Shown here in pieces: positions 35,801 to 46,262 of a stretch of DNA of 64,000 nucleotides. The notes below the pieces were generated by a model. It was not told the origin of the DNA. It saw nothing but the letters and a program-made list of their open reading frames with translations, and ran no database searches. Source of the DNA: Platycnemis pennipes (Eukaryota > Arthropoda > Insecta > Odonata > Platycnemididae). Position 1 is the first letter of the stretch. Each line of letters opens with the position of its first letter. The stretch lies in assembly GCA_933228895.1 (NCBI GenBank), contig OW121847.1, forward strand, positions 83,059,656 through 83,123,655. Direction: 5' to 3'. The position numbers and the translations under genes are program-made.

Positions 35801-38800
35801 TGCCTCACTTTTTGTAGTAGCACATTAATCTTGTTTTTGGCTGACAAATTATCACTTTTTTCAGTAATCTCATGTATGAGCTTTTGCATTTTGAGTGACT
35901 TCGAATCTAGTGGACTCGCTCTGATATGAATCAGTTATACAAATGCTAGAGGGACTTTTTTGGATAGCTTTTATGGATGTAAATAGTGTTTGTTGCATTG
36001 TAACTTTTCAAGTCTGAATAACTCATTGTAAACATTTTTCTTACCTCAAGGTGCTGAATGAAGCTCGTGATTTTATCCTAGAGTTCGGAAATAACCCAAA
36101 AAACACTGCTTATGTACCAGTTCATGTGGTTGCACCTGTAAGTTTGGCCTTGAAGCATTATTTTTTCTTATTTTCTGGAGGTAAACAACTCCTATAAATG
36201 AATAACATGGGTTCTTAGTTGTTTTCAAGTTTTGGAGCTCATAGTTCTCCTGACCTTACCAATTACGTTGCACAATTTGCTGGGTACCAGAAGTTATTCA
36301 AGTAAAATGTTTATTATCAGGCAATCAGTTACATCAATTTATATCTCCTTGCAGTTATTCTCTTATTCCCTCTTTAACATATGTATTTCTGTAAGATTTG
36401 TAAATACTGTAAAATTTGTAAGGTGATAGGTTGTGTGAAGTTGCCATTTTCCCTAAGTTAACAGTTTAAACAATTATGTTGTCATTCACAGACTAGGATT
36501 GTTTACTCTTTGATGCCTGATACTGAGTCACATAAGGTTCCTGGTGTGAAGTCCAAGAACTTTGCTATACACTATTGTGGTGGGTCACTGGATGTAATGC
36601 AGATGTACTGATTTGGTTCAGTGAAGTAATTCATTCACATTTTTTTAATTCTGTCCTTCTTAGTGTCCACATGACTTCCCCTGCCCAAAGTTAAAAACAA
36701 AAAAGCCGTGCAGTTTTCCTGTCAATTACTCAACACTTCCATTTATAAAAGGTGAAGAAATTAGAACAGCCTTGTACTCTTATGTAGTACTAAAAAAAGG
36801 TACTTATTGTTAACAAAAATCAATTTAACAGATTTAGTATTTTATTATAAAGGTTTAAAATGCATGCTATGGGCTTTTATTGGCCAATATCTTCATCTAG
36901 GCAACAGATCCAAAGATGACTTACAGTGGCCAAGGCTAGTTGAACCTGTTCTAGTGAGGTCGAAGCACACCATTTGCCGGATTTGCTGTTCCAATGGACA
37001 GCTCCAAGAAGTAATCTTCACTTCCTCAAAACATGGAAAGTACGTTCTATCATTGGATTGCTTTGCCTTGTCATACCTTTGTTGACCTTGTATACATTTT
37101 TGTCCAGTATCAAAGAAACATGTCTTAATATAGAAAGTGCTCTTTGTGATGTTACATGTTTTAATTTACAGTAAAACCCCTTATTTACGCTTTTCTAGGG
37201 ACCCCTAGAAAAGTGTAAAATGCGGGTAAGTGCAAAAAGCGGGAATAGGACAATTTTCAGTTTCACGTTCATACTTTAACAATAAAAGAAAATATATAAA
37301 TAAGAAACAATGATTAAGTGAATTAGAGCAATATTATTAATTATTAAAGTATTGAACTCTCCTGCTTTATTTTTGTACGGTAAATTTCTACCAATGTTTC
37401 AAACAACCCAACCAATATGCTTAATAAAACGCAATGGTAATACTCCACACTAATTTAATGATAGTCGAACTGGGTTTTGGCAACTCAGTGCCATTTTCAA
37501 GGTACATGGTCCTGTGGCGGTTAGGTATATATAGGTTCAAGGTGGAAAGGGGAGGAGGTGAAAGTGAAAGAAAAAGGTGGGGGGGGGGGAGTGGTTTAGG
37601 TTGGGGTGAAACGGTGACTCATTGCAAGGCTGTTCTGTGGAGGAATAAAATTGGCCAAACTGGTCAGAAGTTCTGAGACAGAGTGTGGGAGCATAGGTAA
37701 AAAAAATTGTAGGTAAATTGGAGGGGTGAGCAGGGGCCTTCTGAAGCCCCCCTGGCACTTAGACCTCTTTAGATCCATTGTGCCAACCCACATTTAACCT
37801 GCCCACCACTTGCAGACAGGGGACAAGAGCACCACGGAAGAGGTATGGAGGGGGCCACCCATCCAACCTCCGTCCGGGCCCAACGTTGCTTAACTTCGGT
37901 GATCTGACGGGAACCGGTGTATCAACGTGGCAAGGCCCTTGCCCCGAGGGAGCATAGGTGCTCCTATATAAGTGGCAATAGTAACTCAAAATTTGCAGAA
38001 CATTTGTTTTGTAACGGTCATTTTAGTAATTTTAAATATGAAGTTTTGCACAGTGGTATTGACAAAGGTTATAAGCTGGAGTTTTTAGAACAATTTGAGA
38101 TTGTTAACTCTGAAAATGTTTTATGTAATGACCATGCAACCTTCTCCACCCATTCACCTCTCTTAAAAATCACTGCCCCCCCCCTTCCCACAACCTTCGA
38201 CCCTCCAGCTAATTTCCTTACTCTGGCTGTGAGTATTCCTCCAAAGAACAGCCTTGCAATGAGTCACCTTCCTTTCCCGTTTCACCCCAACCTAATTCAC
38301 TCCCCCCCCCCACCTTTTTCTTTCACTTTCACCTCCTCCCCTCTCCACCTTACACCTATATATACCTAACCGCCACAAGACCATGTACCTTGAAATTGGC
38401 ACTGAGTTGCCAAAACCCAGATCGACTATCATTAAATTAGTGTGGAGTATTACCATTGCGTTTTATTATGCATATTAAAAACTGCCACAACATTACGCCT
38501 GCAATGACTTCTTACAACCCAACCAACCTTTGGAGGGTGTTAAATCCATAATTCCCAAACTTATACATTATGCAATGTCTTTTCTCTTATGACGAAGCCA
38601 GTCACGGCCATATTAGATGATCTAGAATTTAGAAACCTCTTTGTAAGTTGGTATTCCTTCATATAATGATTTCTTGATATTTTATTTTTTTCGACAGGTG
38701 TCTACACTAGCTAGCATGTTTTTGAATCACATCGCGATTTTTCATAATTGCATCCATTGTGGATACCGGTAATCTTAGATATTTTGCTATATTAGTGCGA

Positions 38801-39690
38801 GTTGCATCATGAGAATCCACAATTTTTATCTACGCCAAAATGGAAAAATATTAAATTATTAAAACTAGTTTCAATAAGTTTTTTTTGTAGTAAAACTGTT
38901 GAATTAATGCAGCTCTTGGACGAATGATCCACTGTTATCGTCCACCAGTTCAGTCCATGTATTTTTAACATTTCATAATGTCTGGTTAAAAATTCATTTG
39001 CATTCTTCACAATATGAATTTCGGTACAGCTTAAATACATTCCCACATGTGTTCCTAAATTATAAATTGCATCCTATATGCAAACATTTCATAGCCGGAA
39101 TATTTTCCCGGCAAAAGGTTAGCGAGTGTATATTCCGATCGAAACTCGCGATCGCTGAAACGATCACGAGTGATATTTCATCATTCCGTCACTAGTGGTA
39201 CTGTGTACTGCCCCAATACGCCACTAAGTTCAAATTCTTCCGTAAAATGGAGCACATTACTGCTCTCTCTCTTGTTTTTGAAGTGTATATGCACGAAACG
39301 AGGTTAAAGTGTTTTACATAAACTGGTATGTATGGCTAAATGTCATGGAAGGGAATTTTGTTTTTTAATCTGTCGCATTCTTACCCACATCTAACGCAAA
39401 CCGCGGGAAAACGGAAAAGTCCCGGTGTAAATACAGGGTTCTACATGCGTTGGAGGTATAGGAAATGGAATGGGACCCGATAAAAATTTTGTAAATTGCG
39501 GGAAAACATAAATTCCAATAACCTAAATATGATTTTTTACTGTATTTGCTTTTGGAGGTAACTAACTGACTAATGTCAGAAGATGTAATCATGATATCAC
39601 CTCTTTTTCAGATTTACTTACCACTGTGCCCGTGCAAGTAAATGGGGTGATTTACTACCAGTCAAATTGTTTTCTGATGCAGAAAAATGA
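23824..39690 (+). CDS. METTL17: METTL17 / Rsm22-family mitochondrial ribosome assembly protein (10 exons, complete)
   Basis: Exons: 23824-23910, 24079-24223, 33451-33681, 33884-34154, 34502-34664, 34780-34923, 36051-36137, 36664-36799, 36901-37039, 39612-39690 (stop at 39688). All are GT-AG with matching phases; product 493 aa (human about 456). The protein associates with the mitochondrial small ribosomal subunit and is needed for its assembly and for mitochondrial translation. Evidence: RHPGILKL in exon 2; SAM-binding-like motif LLDFGSGVGTVTW at 233-245; VVSAFSLMDLP at the start of exon 6; CPHDFPCP with Cys 377, 383 and 392, and CRICC at 447-451, which fit the 4Fe-4S ligands known for this family; C-terminal CARASKWGDLLPV. 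Exon 1 encodes a Lys/Arg-containing start consistent with a mitochondrial presequence. Exon 1 is the least certain, being chosen by phase, start codon and the short intron. Intron 2 is 9.2 kb and full of transposons. Confidence 0.95.
24480..24548 (-). repeat. possible tRNA-derived SINE head
   Basis: The minus strand reads GGTAGCCAGGATAGTAATGC (A-box-like), then GGTCGGATACC (B-box-like) at about the right distance. It lies next to a 22-bp inverted repeat (24545-24600). Confidence 0.35.
24545..24601. repeat. short inverted repeat (hairpin)
   Basis: CCTAAAGCTCTGTATTTAGA is repeated inverted about 10 bp downstream. It lies in METTL17 intron 2. Confidence 0.8.
24900..27640 (-). pseudogene. second decayed Ty1/copia retrotransposon in METTL17 intron 2
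   Basis: Reading the minus strand from 27640 down: Gag zinc knuckle CYACHKIGHVAK (last Cys changed to Tyr), integrase blocks (LVYSDVFCATL, QLDNCKEF), integrase C-terminal part (KAGLPDSF, CYITNKCTSKV), KVFGYQAWATVEIVKSH, an acidic linker (25646-25870), and reverse transcriptase (25111-25518: SKWVFKAKRDQSGDIVRFKA, CHHADVKCAYLNSEF, then IYGLKQAGGDWNQY past a frameshift). Many frames are broken. Its proteins differ clearly from the copia at 19.3-22.1 kb, so it is another family. A 5S-derived SINE interrupts Gag at 27233-27479. LTRs were not identified. Confidence 0.88.
27233..27479 (+). mobile_element. 5S rRNA-derived SINE (SINE3-like), copy 1
   Basis: The first ~110 bp are 5S-like, including GATCACCGAAGTTAAGCAAC, which covers part of the internal pol III control region. 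A body then follows (GGTTAAATGTGGGTTGGCAC, TGGATCTGAAGAGGTCTAAG), ending in CCCACCCCTCCAG and a T run. It is flanked by 15-bp direct repeats, TTCCTCTAGATCTAG (27218-27232) and TTCCTTTAGATCTAG (27480-27494), one mismatch. Copy 2 lies at 37699-37947. This is not a functional 5S gene: the 5S part is diverged and has a non-5S body. Confidence 0.85.
27650..29530. other. METTL17 intron 2, AT-rich stretch
   Basis: I see no exon, repeat family or ORF worth reporting. Confidence 0.5.
29555..29645 (+). repeat. possible diverged tRNA-derived SINE head
   Basis: GGTGGCTGGATCACTCGCCT resembles a pol III A box region, and CCCTAGTTCAGGAAG a worn B box about 30 bp later. The open frame of 115 codons across it has no recognised protein. 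Confidence 0.3.
29930..30990 (-). pseudogene. non-LTR retrotransposon reverse transcriptase fragment
   Basis: On the minus strand 30881-30531 reads LCDLSKAFDCVHHPILLNKL, then YGVPQGSVLGPLLFLIMIND. Past a frameshift come the catalytic box LYADDATLM (about 30545-30520) and the thumb-side segment (30435-30202). A decayed C-terminal part follows to about 29930. The style (DLSKAFDxVxHxIL ... GVPQGSVLGP) is that of the Jockey/CR1 group. It is truncated at both ends and frameshifted. Confidence 0.88.
31398..31465 (+). repeat. partial hAT MITE related to 17021-17284
   Basis: It shares GGTTGCCAA.(G/C)TCCC near the end and a spaced GTCCCAT ... ATGTCCC pattern with the left part of the intact copy. The right half is not found nearby. 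Confidence 0.4.
31976..33224. mobile_element. 1.25-kb foldback element with long inverted arms
   Basis: The left arm (about 31976-32432) and right arm (about 32758-33224) are near-perfect inverted copies of about 460 bp. Termini are CAGAGTGTCCCATTGATTGT and, inverted, CAGTGTCCCATTGATCGTGT, next to TATA on both sides, so a TA target as in Tc1/mariner-type elements is plausible. The centre holds three diverged repeats of about 130 bp, each with AATCATAG.TTTAAAAAG and GGTCGATTTTAAGGTCTTCA. No ORF. The right end lies about 225 bp upstream of METTL17 exon 3. Confidence 0.88.
32358..32757 (+). repeat. three diverged tandem repeats of about 130 bp inside the foldback
   Basis: Units begin near 32358, 32496 and 32624 (spacing 138 and 128 bp). 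The first overlaps the left arm, and the inverted arm contains the same core. Confidence 0.8.
37416..38513 (+). mobile_element. Penelope-like insertion with inverted 3'-end copy and 13-bp TSD
   Basis: It is flanked by perfect 13-bp direct repeats ACAACCCAACCAA (37403-37415 and 38514-38526). Inside, 37416-37647 is an inverted copy of the element's own 3' end at 38234-38475, mirroring a C-rich run and ATATATACCTAACCGCCAC. The rest encodes the last part of a GIY-YIG endonuclease: KIGQTGQKF at about 37650, then SNSKFAEHLFCNGHF and LEFLEQFEIV at 37975-38105. The coding part is cut by the 5S SINE. This structure (5'-truncated, with an inverted tail copy) is familiar for Penelope elements. Confidence 0.82.
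37699..37947 (-). mobile_element. 5S rRNA-derived SINE (SINE3-like), copy 2
   Basis: 249 bp on the minus strand, starting GGGGCAAGGGCCTTGCCACG with ACACCGGTTCCCGT and GATCACCGAAGTTAAGCAAC downstream. It then has the same body as copy 1 (GGTTAAATGTGGGTTGGCAC) and the same CCCCTCCA...T-run end. It is flanked by perfect 12-bp direct repeats GGGAGCATAGGT (37687-37698 and 37948-37959). Its 5S part is closer to a true 5S gene than that of copy 1, so it is probably the younger copy. Confidence 0.88.
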
Positions 39691-39807
39691 ATCTAGATGT
39701 AAATATGTAAACTTTTTATAATTTGTCTTCTTGACAGCATAACGAACCCATATTGTTTTCCCATGGGTTAATCATAGCTCTGCTCACTTGTAAATATGTT
39801 AGTGATC

Positions 39808-39813
39808 AATAAA
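39808..39813 (+). terminator. poly(A) signal of METTL17
   Basis: AATAAA lies 118 bp after the stop codon, in AT-rich sequence. Confidence 0.65.
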
Positions 39814-40424
39814 AATTAATTTACTCAAGTAGGATGTTGTTTAACTGCAATTTACTCGTGTATCTTCCTCAATATTTCTATATCCATAAATCACAAGTTC
39901 ACTATTAATGGCTGCATCTTTCACAGTCTTGGATACAATCAAGCAGTAACACTTAAGTGTGCAAGTGCTACCTCCCAGCTTTGACAAACTTCTCATTACT
40001 GCATGTCAAATTAATTTGTTGAATTTTTGAACAAATACATATCTACTCGAAGTCCAATGAATAATCAATATCCTCAGACCTTTTCTATGCCCAACTTACC
40101 AGAGGCTTACACTCGTGATTTCTAAAATCATCAGTCCAGCCTTTGTTAATTGTTAATTATTATCCCTCTAATAAAAATGAGCTCTTAGAATTCTGCTGAG
40201 GAAAGGTGTCATCGACTCTGCATTAAGGCCCAGTTTCATTTTCTTGTTAAGTATTTTAAATGAATAATAAGCGACTTGTGTACATTCTTTCCTTGTTCAT
40301 ATCAACGTTAACAGTGCTTAAAGAAACCCACACTGCCAATAGCCACTTCATTAATTTAACTTTTACATTGACTGGAGCAGTAGATGGTAAAGAAGAATGT
40401 GATGGATAGAGCACACCTTAAGAC

Positions 40425-40600
40425 ATTAGATATGTAAATAATATGCTGGAGGGGAAGACCAAGGGACAAACCAAGACGGACATTGGTAAGAACAATCACA
40501 GGGAAGTAAGAGAGTACATGGAATAGGGAAGTTTGGAGGGTTGCAGTTACCCAATCTTAGGTTTCATATAGTGATGATGACCAACTAATGGTTCACCTTA
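40425..40600 (+). pseudogene. non-LTR retrotransposon C-terminal relic
   Basis: WRGRPRDKPRRTLVRTITGK, a stop, then WNREVWRVAVTQS and SYSDDDQL match the extreme C-terminus of arthropod LINE ORF2 proteins (GRPR.RPRR.W...I ... W...V). It is short and interrupted. Confidence 0.65.
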
Positions 40601-40609
40601 ACTAGACAA

Positions 40610-43110
40610 AACCATGCGTGGTGGTGCAATGTCCCATCATTAGGTTATCTTATGGTCAGATTTAATATATGCATCACAGGAAGTAAGGGCTGAAAAATTG
40701 CAAAGATTGTATTTTGCACAAACAGAATAAGTTTCAACAGCAATAAGCACTCCCGGCACCAGTATAAGCCGAAGCCTTTGTCCCAATAATCATTTCATGT
40801 CACCAACCAGCATTGACTCAACCCATTAGTAAAATCATTCTGATAACGCAGACTTAAAAATCAATTGTAACAGATATTCACAAGAGGAATCATTCCTCAA
40901 ACTTTGATAATTACATCAGTAGTGCAAAATGTTGATAGGTAGCATGAATTGTGAATGAAACATGATTCACCTAAGCAACTTACAAGTGGGTGCCCAAGAA
41001 ATAAATTGACTACTTAATACAATTAAGAACAGAGATGAATACAGCAAAATAAGAGTAGGTACCCAAGAACTAACTTTGCACATTGGCACAGATAATTATT
41101 CAGGTTTCAAGGTCAAAAGACAATAAAAGCTTTGTAATCAGTCTAAAAAAACTGTAAAGAAAAATTTTCTTTCTTTCCATAACTTCTCCATGAAAACATT
41201 ACCAAATATTTCAGAGGAATTGCCGAATGGTTTATGCTTTTCTTAGTGAATCGTGAAAATACAAAATAATTTTCACAAAAATTGGCCATATATTGGTAGA
41301 TCTAGAACAACACACACGTTCAAGCCTATCCTTCATATCCGAGGATGAAAAAGCCTATATGATGGAAATAAAGAGATAATCAACAGTTGGTATAAAAGAG
41401 GCAGCCCTGAAACCCTTATCATTCCTAAGCATGTGGACAATTAAAGGCAACATTTTGTAGGAAAACCTATTATGTAATGGGTTTAGATTTCATAACTGAT
41501 AATGCCAATTTTTTTCAAGAACAAATATAATTAAAAACTTGAGGTAAACAATGGCATCAAAGCTGGTGATGGAAGTTTGGCCAGTCATTAGTGATAGAAC
41601 TGCACACTTTCGATGACACTGATGTTCCAAAACGCTCTTTCAAACCGAACAGAATGGGGTCGTTTACCATATTTTTTTATTGACGAATCTGATAGAGTTT
41701 GTAAAATAAAAGGACCCGTATTTTTCCGTTTTCTGATCCGACAATTATTTCCCAAGTTATAAGCGGAGAAAGACTGATGTTTTTAACCCTTTCGGAAAAG
41801 TGGGTGTGGTGCAACCTCTGACGTATATTGACTTAGTCCAATCACAACTGAGCCCGCGAAGCTACTTCGCCATATCGCAAAGGGGGGGACACAGCTGACT
41901 CGGCCAATGGGAGCGATTTCGACAGCATCTGCGCAAGCAGACCTTCCGAGAACCCCCCTCCACTCCCTTCCCCCTCCCCTGAAAGCAGTCAAGGACGGGA
42001 GGAAAATGACGTCAATGTTATCACAGCAGCATTTTCGGTGGGCATCACCTTTTGCTTATTTTAATTCTTGATTTATGAGTGAATGGTTGTGGTTAGACGA
42101 TTAATTTTTTCGCTAAAATTCGTTTTTCGTTTCCATCTAACGATTTCGTGTACACAATTGCGATTTCGGTTCTGAGTAAACGCCCCCATTGTGGTGGATG
42201 ACTATAATCTAAATACATTCAATAATTACACCTCCCATATTTCTAAGTTAACATAAATCAGCATCCATGAAGGATTTTAGTGGAAATCTAAAACCTTTTC
42301 ACTAAATTTTCCTCTCAAATCCTATGATCTGTTCCATGTCACCCATGCACAAGTATCATTTCATATATATCAGAAATTGCTATTGAGGTTTGTGTGAAAA
42401 GGTAAACTGAAGGGAACACCAGGGACTGAATAATATCCTTACATGCACAGTAAGGTGGTCCAAAATCGCAAGAAAAAAATAAAAGTTAAAAATGTTCATC
42501 TCCACATTGCTGCCCTTGTTCCACTACGTAAACTGAAACACCATGCCAAAATTGGGATCAATAAGATGATGTTTAGGGGTCCCTATGATTTGAATGTTTT
42601 GAAGAAATAAGCATTTTTTTAGCAATCGCTTCTATAAGTTGGCCATTTAGAAGGTTCCTGTTAGAAAATTACTGGACTATTCCAATGTACATACTGTAAA
42701 TAGACAAGAAGTTTTACTTGTTATATCATTTCTCAATAGATCGCAGCATATTCCAATGTTTACTGAGAAAATATTTCCATAGAACAACACTAGAAAGCAG
42801 TAGCAGTAGAGAACCTATAGCATTACCTAGGTATTCTCTTCTAACTGACAGGCGGCCATTTTGTGCTAGCTGTCAGTGTCATTGTCATACTTTGTAAATC
42901 TCTATTCTATGGTCAGTCTATTGTCTCAGAAACAAAATGATGGCAGTCACGTGATCACTGAGAATGCTCCCGTTCTATGGAGAGCCTTAGTAGCAGTAAC
43001 AGTGCTATGTTGATTTCAGCAAAAGCTTTGTGTTATTTATTTCTCTTCCGAATATTGAATCGTTATTAATTGCATTTCAACTCGTCACACTTGTTAAGCA
43101 AATATTCAAG
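40610..43110. other. intergenic region between METTL17 and EB1 (first part)
   Basis: No gene was recognised. It contains a GC-rich island at about 41780-42190 (listed separately); the rest is AT-rich without clear repeats. Confidence 0.5.
41780..42060. promoter_or_regulatory. GC-rich promoter-like island without an identified gene
   Basis: GC content and CpG density rise sharply above the flanks. Two CCAAT boxes in the same orientation (about 41840 and 41904) and a CRE palindrome TGACGTCA (42008-42015) are present. A TTAACCC at about 41780 recalls a piggyBac-type end, but no partner was found. It could be the promoter of an unseen transcript, or an unclassified repeat or LTR. Low certainty. 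Confidence 0.3.
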
Positions 43111-43112
43111 TA

Positions 43113-44449
43113 CAGTAGAAGCCCGGTATAGTGAGTACGGCTTATTGCGAGAATCGCGTTATAGCGAGTGATTGTCTTTGTACCGCCAGAAGGCCTATGT
43201 TTTACATGTAAAATAAAGTGGATGTAGCGAGGCCAAAAAGTTCCTTCCACGGTATACGCTCGGTATTACGACAGATATCTCTCGAGGGCGATGCACCGCC
43301 TAGCAAAAATAAACTATTGTGTTTTGTATTATCTGCTAATTAAACTAAAAATACAAGATGTTTGCCATATCTACAACACCTAAAGCCAGTTATGCCCAAA
43401 CATTAACGATTTACGGCCATCAGTACGCTCTGCGTGCTCCCATTTTACGTTCTTCTTTTGTTAGGTCCAGTCATCAGTCGGAGTGGGCAGACGACGAGCA
43501 AGATGAGAGTAGGAGAGGGAGTTAGGCATGTAGGTTAGGCATGGGCGATATTGATAATTCAATATCGGGATACGATAATTTTAACATATCATAAGGTGGC
43601 GATAACGATAACTCAGCGTGACGATAAACATCGTCTTATCGTGCCCCGATATGTTATCGGGGCACGATAAGATATCGGGGTGCGATAAATATCGCTATAA
43701 ATAGGTATCGCGATAACTATCACGATAAACATCGTGACCATGGTAAATATCGCGATAAAATATCATGATATCGCCCCCCGATAAAATATTACTATATATT
43801 ATCACGATAAATATCGCGATAAAAGTACGTGATATTGCGCTCGTTCAAACATAGCGTGTTCGCGCCCAATGAATTATCGTGATATTGCTCCAGTTAATCG
43901 TGTTGGAAAAAGACAGCTGTAAGTTGGCCTTCGCTTAACCTTGAAAAATATCTACGACCCCCGAAACATGCCGTATTTCAGTGAACTTTCAGGCCAATTT
44001 TCCCAACTGATGGACGTACTGGTTAACATTCGAAAACTCGACAAAGCTGATATTATCCTAATGACATATTCGCAAAATTATCCAAAAACTTCCACAGTAT
44101 ACCTAATATTTTAATTCCGACTAGTTACGCTGTCTTTACAGCTTTCTTCGGCGATCGAAAAATAGAAGAACTGGAAGAAAAACATCGAAACTAGCGTAAT
44201 TAATATTTTATATAATGGAAAATGTCCTGTTTCTTTCATGAAATATGTTGATATTCTACCAGATTGTGCCTGAAATGACTTTTTTGCTGTTTACCTTCGT
44301 CAAACACCACGGAACAAAAGAAAAACTGTAAATACGAACGACTATGAGAATTAGGTGGGTTTTTTCCACACCATCGGATATAACGAGCGCTCGATTTAGC
44401 GAGTGATTTCCGAGGGATTATGAGCACTCGTTATACCGGGATTCCACTG
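43113..44449. mobile_element. 1337-bp pogo-like TIR element
   Basis: The left end CAGTAGAAGCCCGGTATAGT and the inverted right end CAGTGGAATCCCGGTATAAC are flanked by TA on both sides. Internal copies of the (T)ATAGCGAGTGATT / AGCGAGTGATTTCC motif lie near each end. The termini have the familiar pogo/Tigger shape. There is no recognisable transposase. A self-complementary CGATA-rich block fills 43545-43850. Confidence 0.8.
43545..43850. repeat. GATA/CGATA-rich self-complementary simple repeat
   Basis: Degenerate units such as CGATAA, ATATCG and TATCGTG recur on both strands. They include a perfect local palindrome built on CGTGCCCCGATA ... TATCGGGGCACG at about 43638-43667. It lies inside the pogo-like element. 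Confidence 0.85.
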
Positions 44450-44454
44450 TACAT

Positions 44455-46260
44455 CTAGATAGTTCACAACTGAATAATAGTAGATTTAGGTTCTTTTTGT
44501 TTTGCATGTTGAATGTTGTGTGGAACAAGGAACATGATCTGAAAAAATAAGCTGATCTGGAATAGAGCAAGCCTAAGGAATTAAGCCGAAAGGAAGCATT
44601 AGATCCTTCTAAGGAATTAACTTGGAAACCCATATTTGTTACATTGCAAGCCCTGAATTCCAAATCCACCTCACGAGTCAAAAGGAAGAAGACAGGTAAG
44701 TTGGTGATGTTAATAAGGATTATGAAATGTATTCAAGGTTCATCTTTTTAATGTTTGGCTCTGGTTTCCAGCTTAATCTGGCATATGCTGAGGGCTAGAA
44801 ACAGTTGATCATATGTGACTGGGCAGAAGAGGAAATTTAAGGAAGGGAAAGGGAAATATGTAACAAATAATTAAAGTTTATGTGATAAAGATTCTGTAAG
44901 GCTTGGTTTTTTTATTTAAATTACTGCAAGCTTATAATAAACATTTTTGTTGTTATATACACTGTTTTGAGCTGACAAATTATTGCAACATCTTTCAGGA
45001 TAAAATTAGGAAAAATGTCAGGTTACAACATTTTAGTGTTTAAACTAATAATTTCTCTACCATGATTACTGTTACAAGTTATTTTTTCAACTCTTCTGAA
45101 AGGTAAATAATTTTTGGGTTCAAGTGTGTATACCATTGGTGAATAAATATCAGCAATGAACATTACATGTTGGATGTCACTTGACATTTACAACCATTAG
45201 GAATACTTACAGCATGACAAATTAAAATATAACTGCAGAATAAAAATGTTTTACACTAAATGTTATATCAATAAATGACATTTTTCCATGCCAAGATAAA
45301 AAAATCTAATGAATGAAGTTTTGGTTAAAATGCAAAAACACTACACCCTAAGAATAATAAGCGAAAATAATAAAGCACAATTTAAAAAAAAATTGAAGAA
45401 TAATGCACACAATCTGGGGAGTGATAAATATTTTCAAACTTGTTAAATCACAATTCCATTCATACTGCTACAGGATACTGCAGCCTATCTTAAAATTTAG
45501 TAGCAAACTGGAGGGAAAAAAATGGTGAAACCAATTAACTCCATAATATTCTCTGCAACACTATATAAATTAATCACTATAATTGTCACAAAAAGTACTC
45601 ATGCACTTGACACTGCACCATATGTTTTCAAGAGTGGCTGAAAATGTACAACTTCTTAGCACACAAGGCTTAAATAATATTGAATAATATATTCAGCACA
45701 GCAAGAAACAAACCTTACCTTTAACCTTAATACTAATGAAGATTGATAAAATATGGTAAGATGGCCTATGTTCTCCACAATTATTAAGATTCATGTTTCT
45801 TATGTTGGTACTTAAAAAGAGGTTGCAAAGAATATAAACAAGGGAAATAATGCTCAGTGCTAACCATATTATGTAAAATGGGATAGTTGATAAGTTTTGA
45901 AACGAAGAATTTTTCATAATCATACCAATGCAGTGAAATAAATTGTAATGTAACAAACCTCCCCTTCCATTAACAACAATATCCTTGCAAACACATTGAA
46001 GCCCGGAATGTGAACAAAGAAGGCATTTAAATAATGAATGCTCATCTACAGGTTATATTTTTGTGTTAAATGGTGGTCTTGCAGCACAAGTAATTAGTGA
46101 GTGGTGTGCATCACAATAACTGATATAACAGAAGCAACTGCCCTATTCCCATTAGGCAAAATTCTCGAAATCTTTCCTTTTCATGCCACAGAGGTTTAGA
46201 GTGAATATGGGATAGAGAAGAGAGAGCTCATAATGAACAACTTTTTACAGCTTGCAAACA
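44455..46260. other. intergenic / EB1 3' UTR side
   Basis: AT-rich. Part of it must be the EB1 3' untranslated region, but I could not fix the poly(A) site. No other feature was recognised. Confidence 0.4.
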
Positions 46261-46262
46261 TT

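Larger units (their letters stand above)
37169..39542. mobile_element. TIR element (pogo/Tigger-like) filling METTL17 intron 9
   Basis: CAGTAAAACCCCTTATTTAC at the left end and CAGTAAAAAATCATATTTAG inverted at the right, each bordered by TA. The CAGTAAAACC...-type end is common in pogo-like elements. Behind the ends, both sides share GCGGG- and GGGTAAG-containing stretches. No transposase is recognisable. It is split by a Penelope insertion (37416-38513). The right TIR is diverged, so the outer boundary is moderately certain. Confidence 0.55.

Noticed and set aside
36807..37085. single continuous 92-codon gene
   Set aside because: Its middle is METTL17 exon 9; the ends read into introns at clear splice sites.
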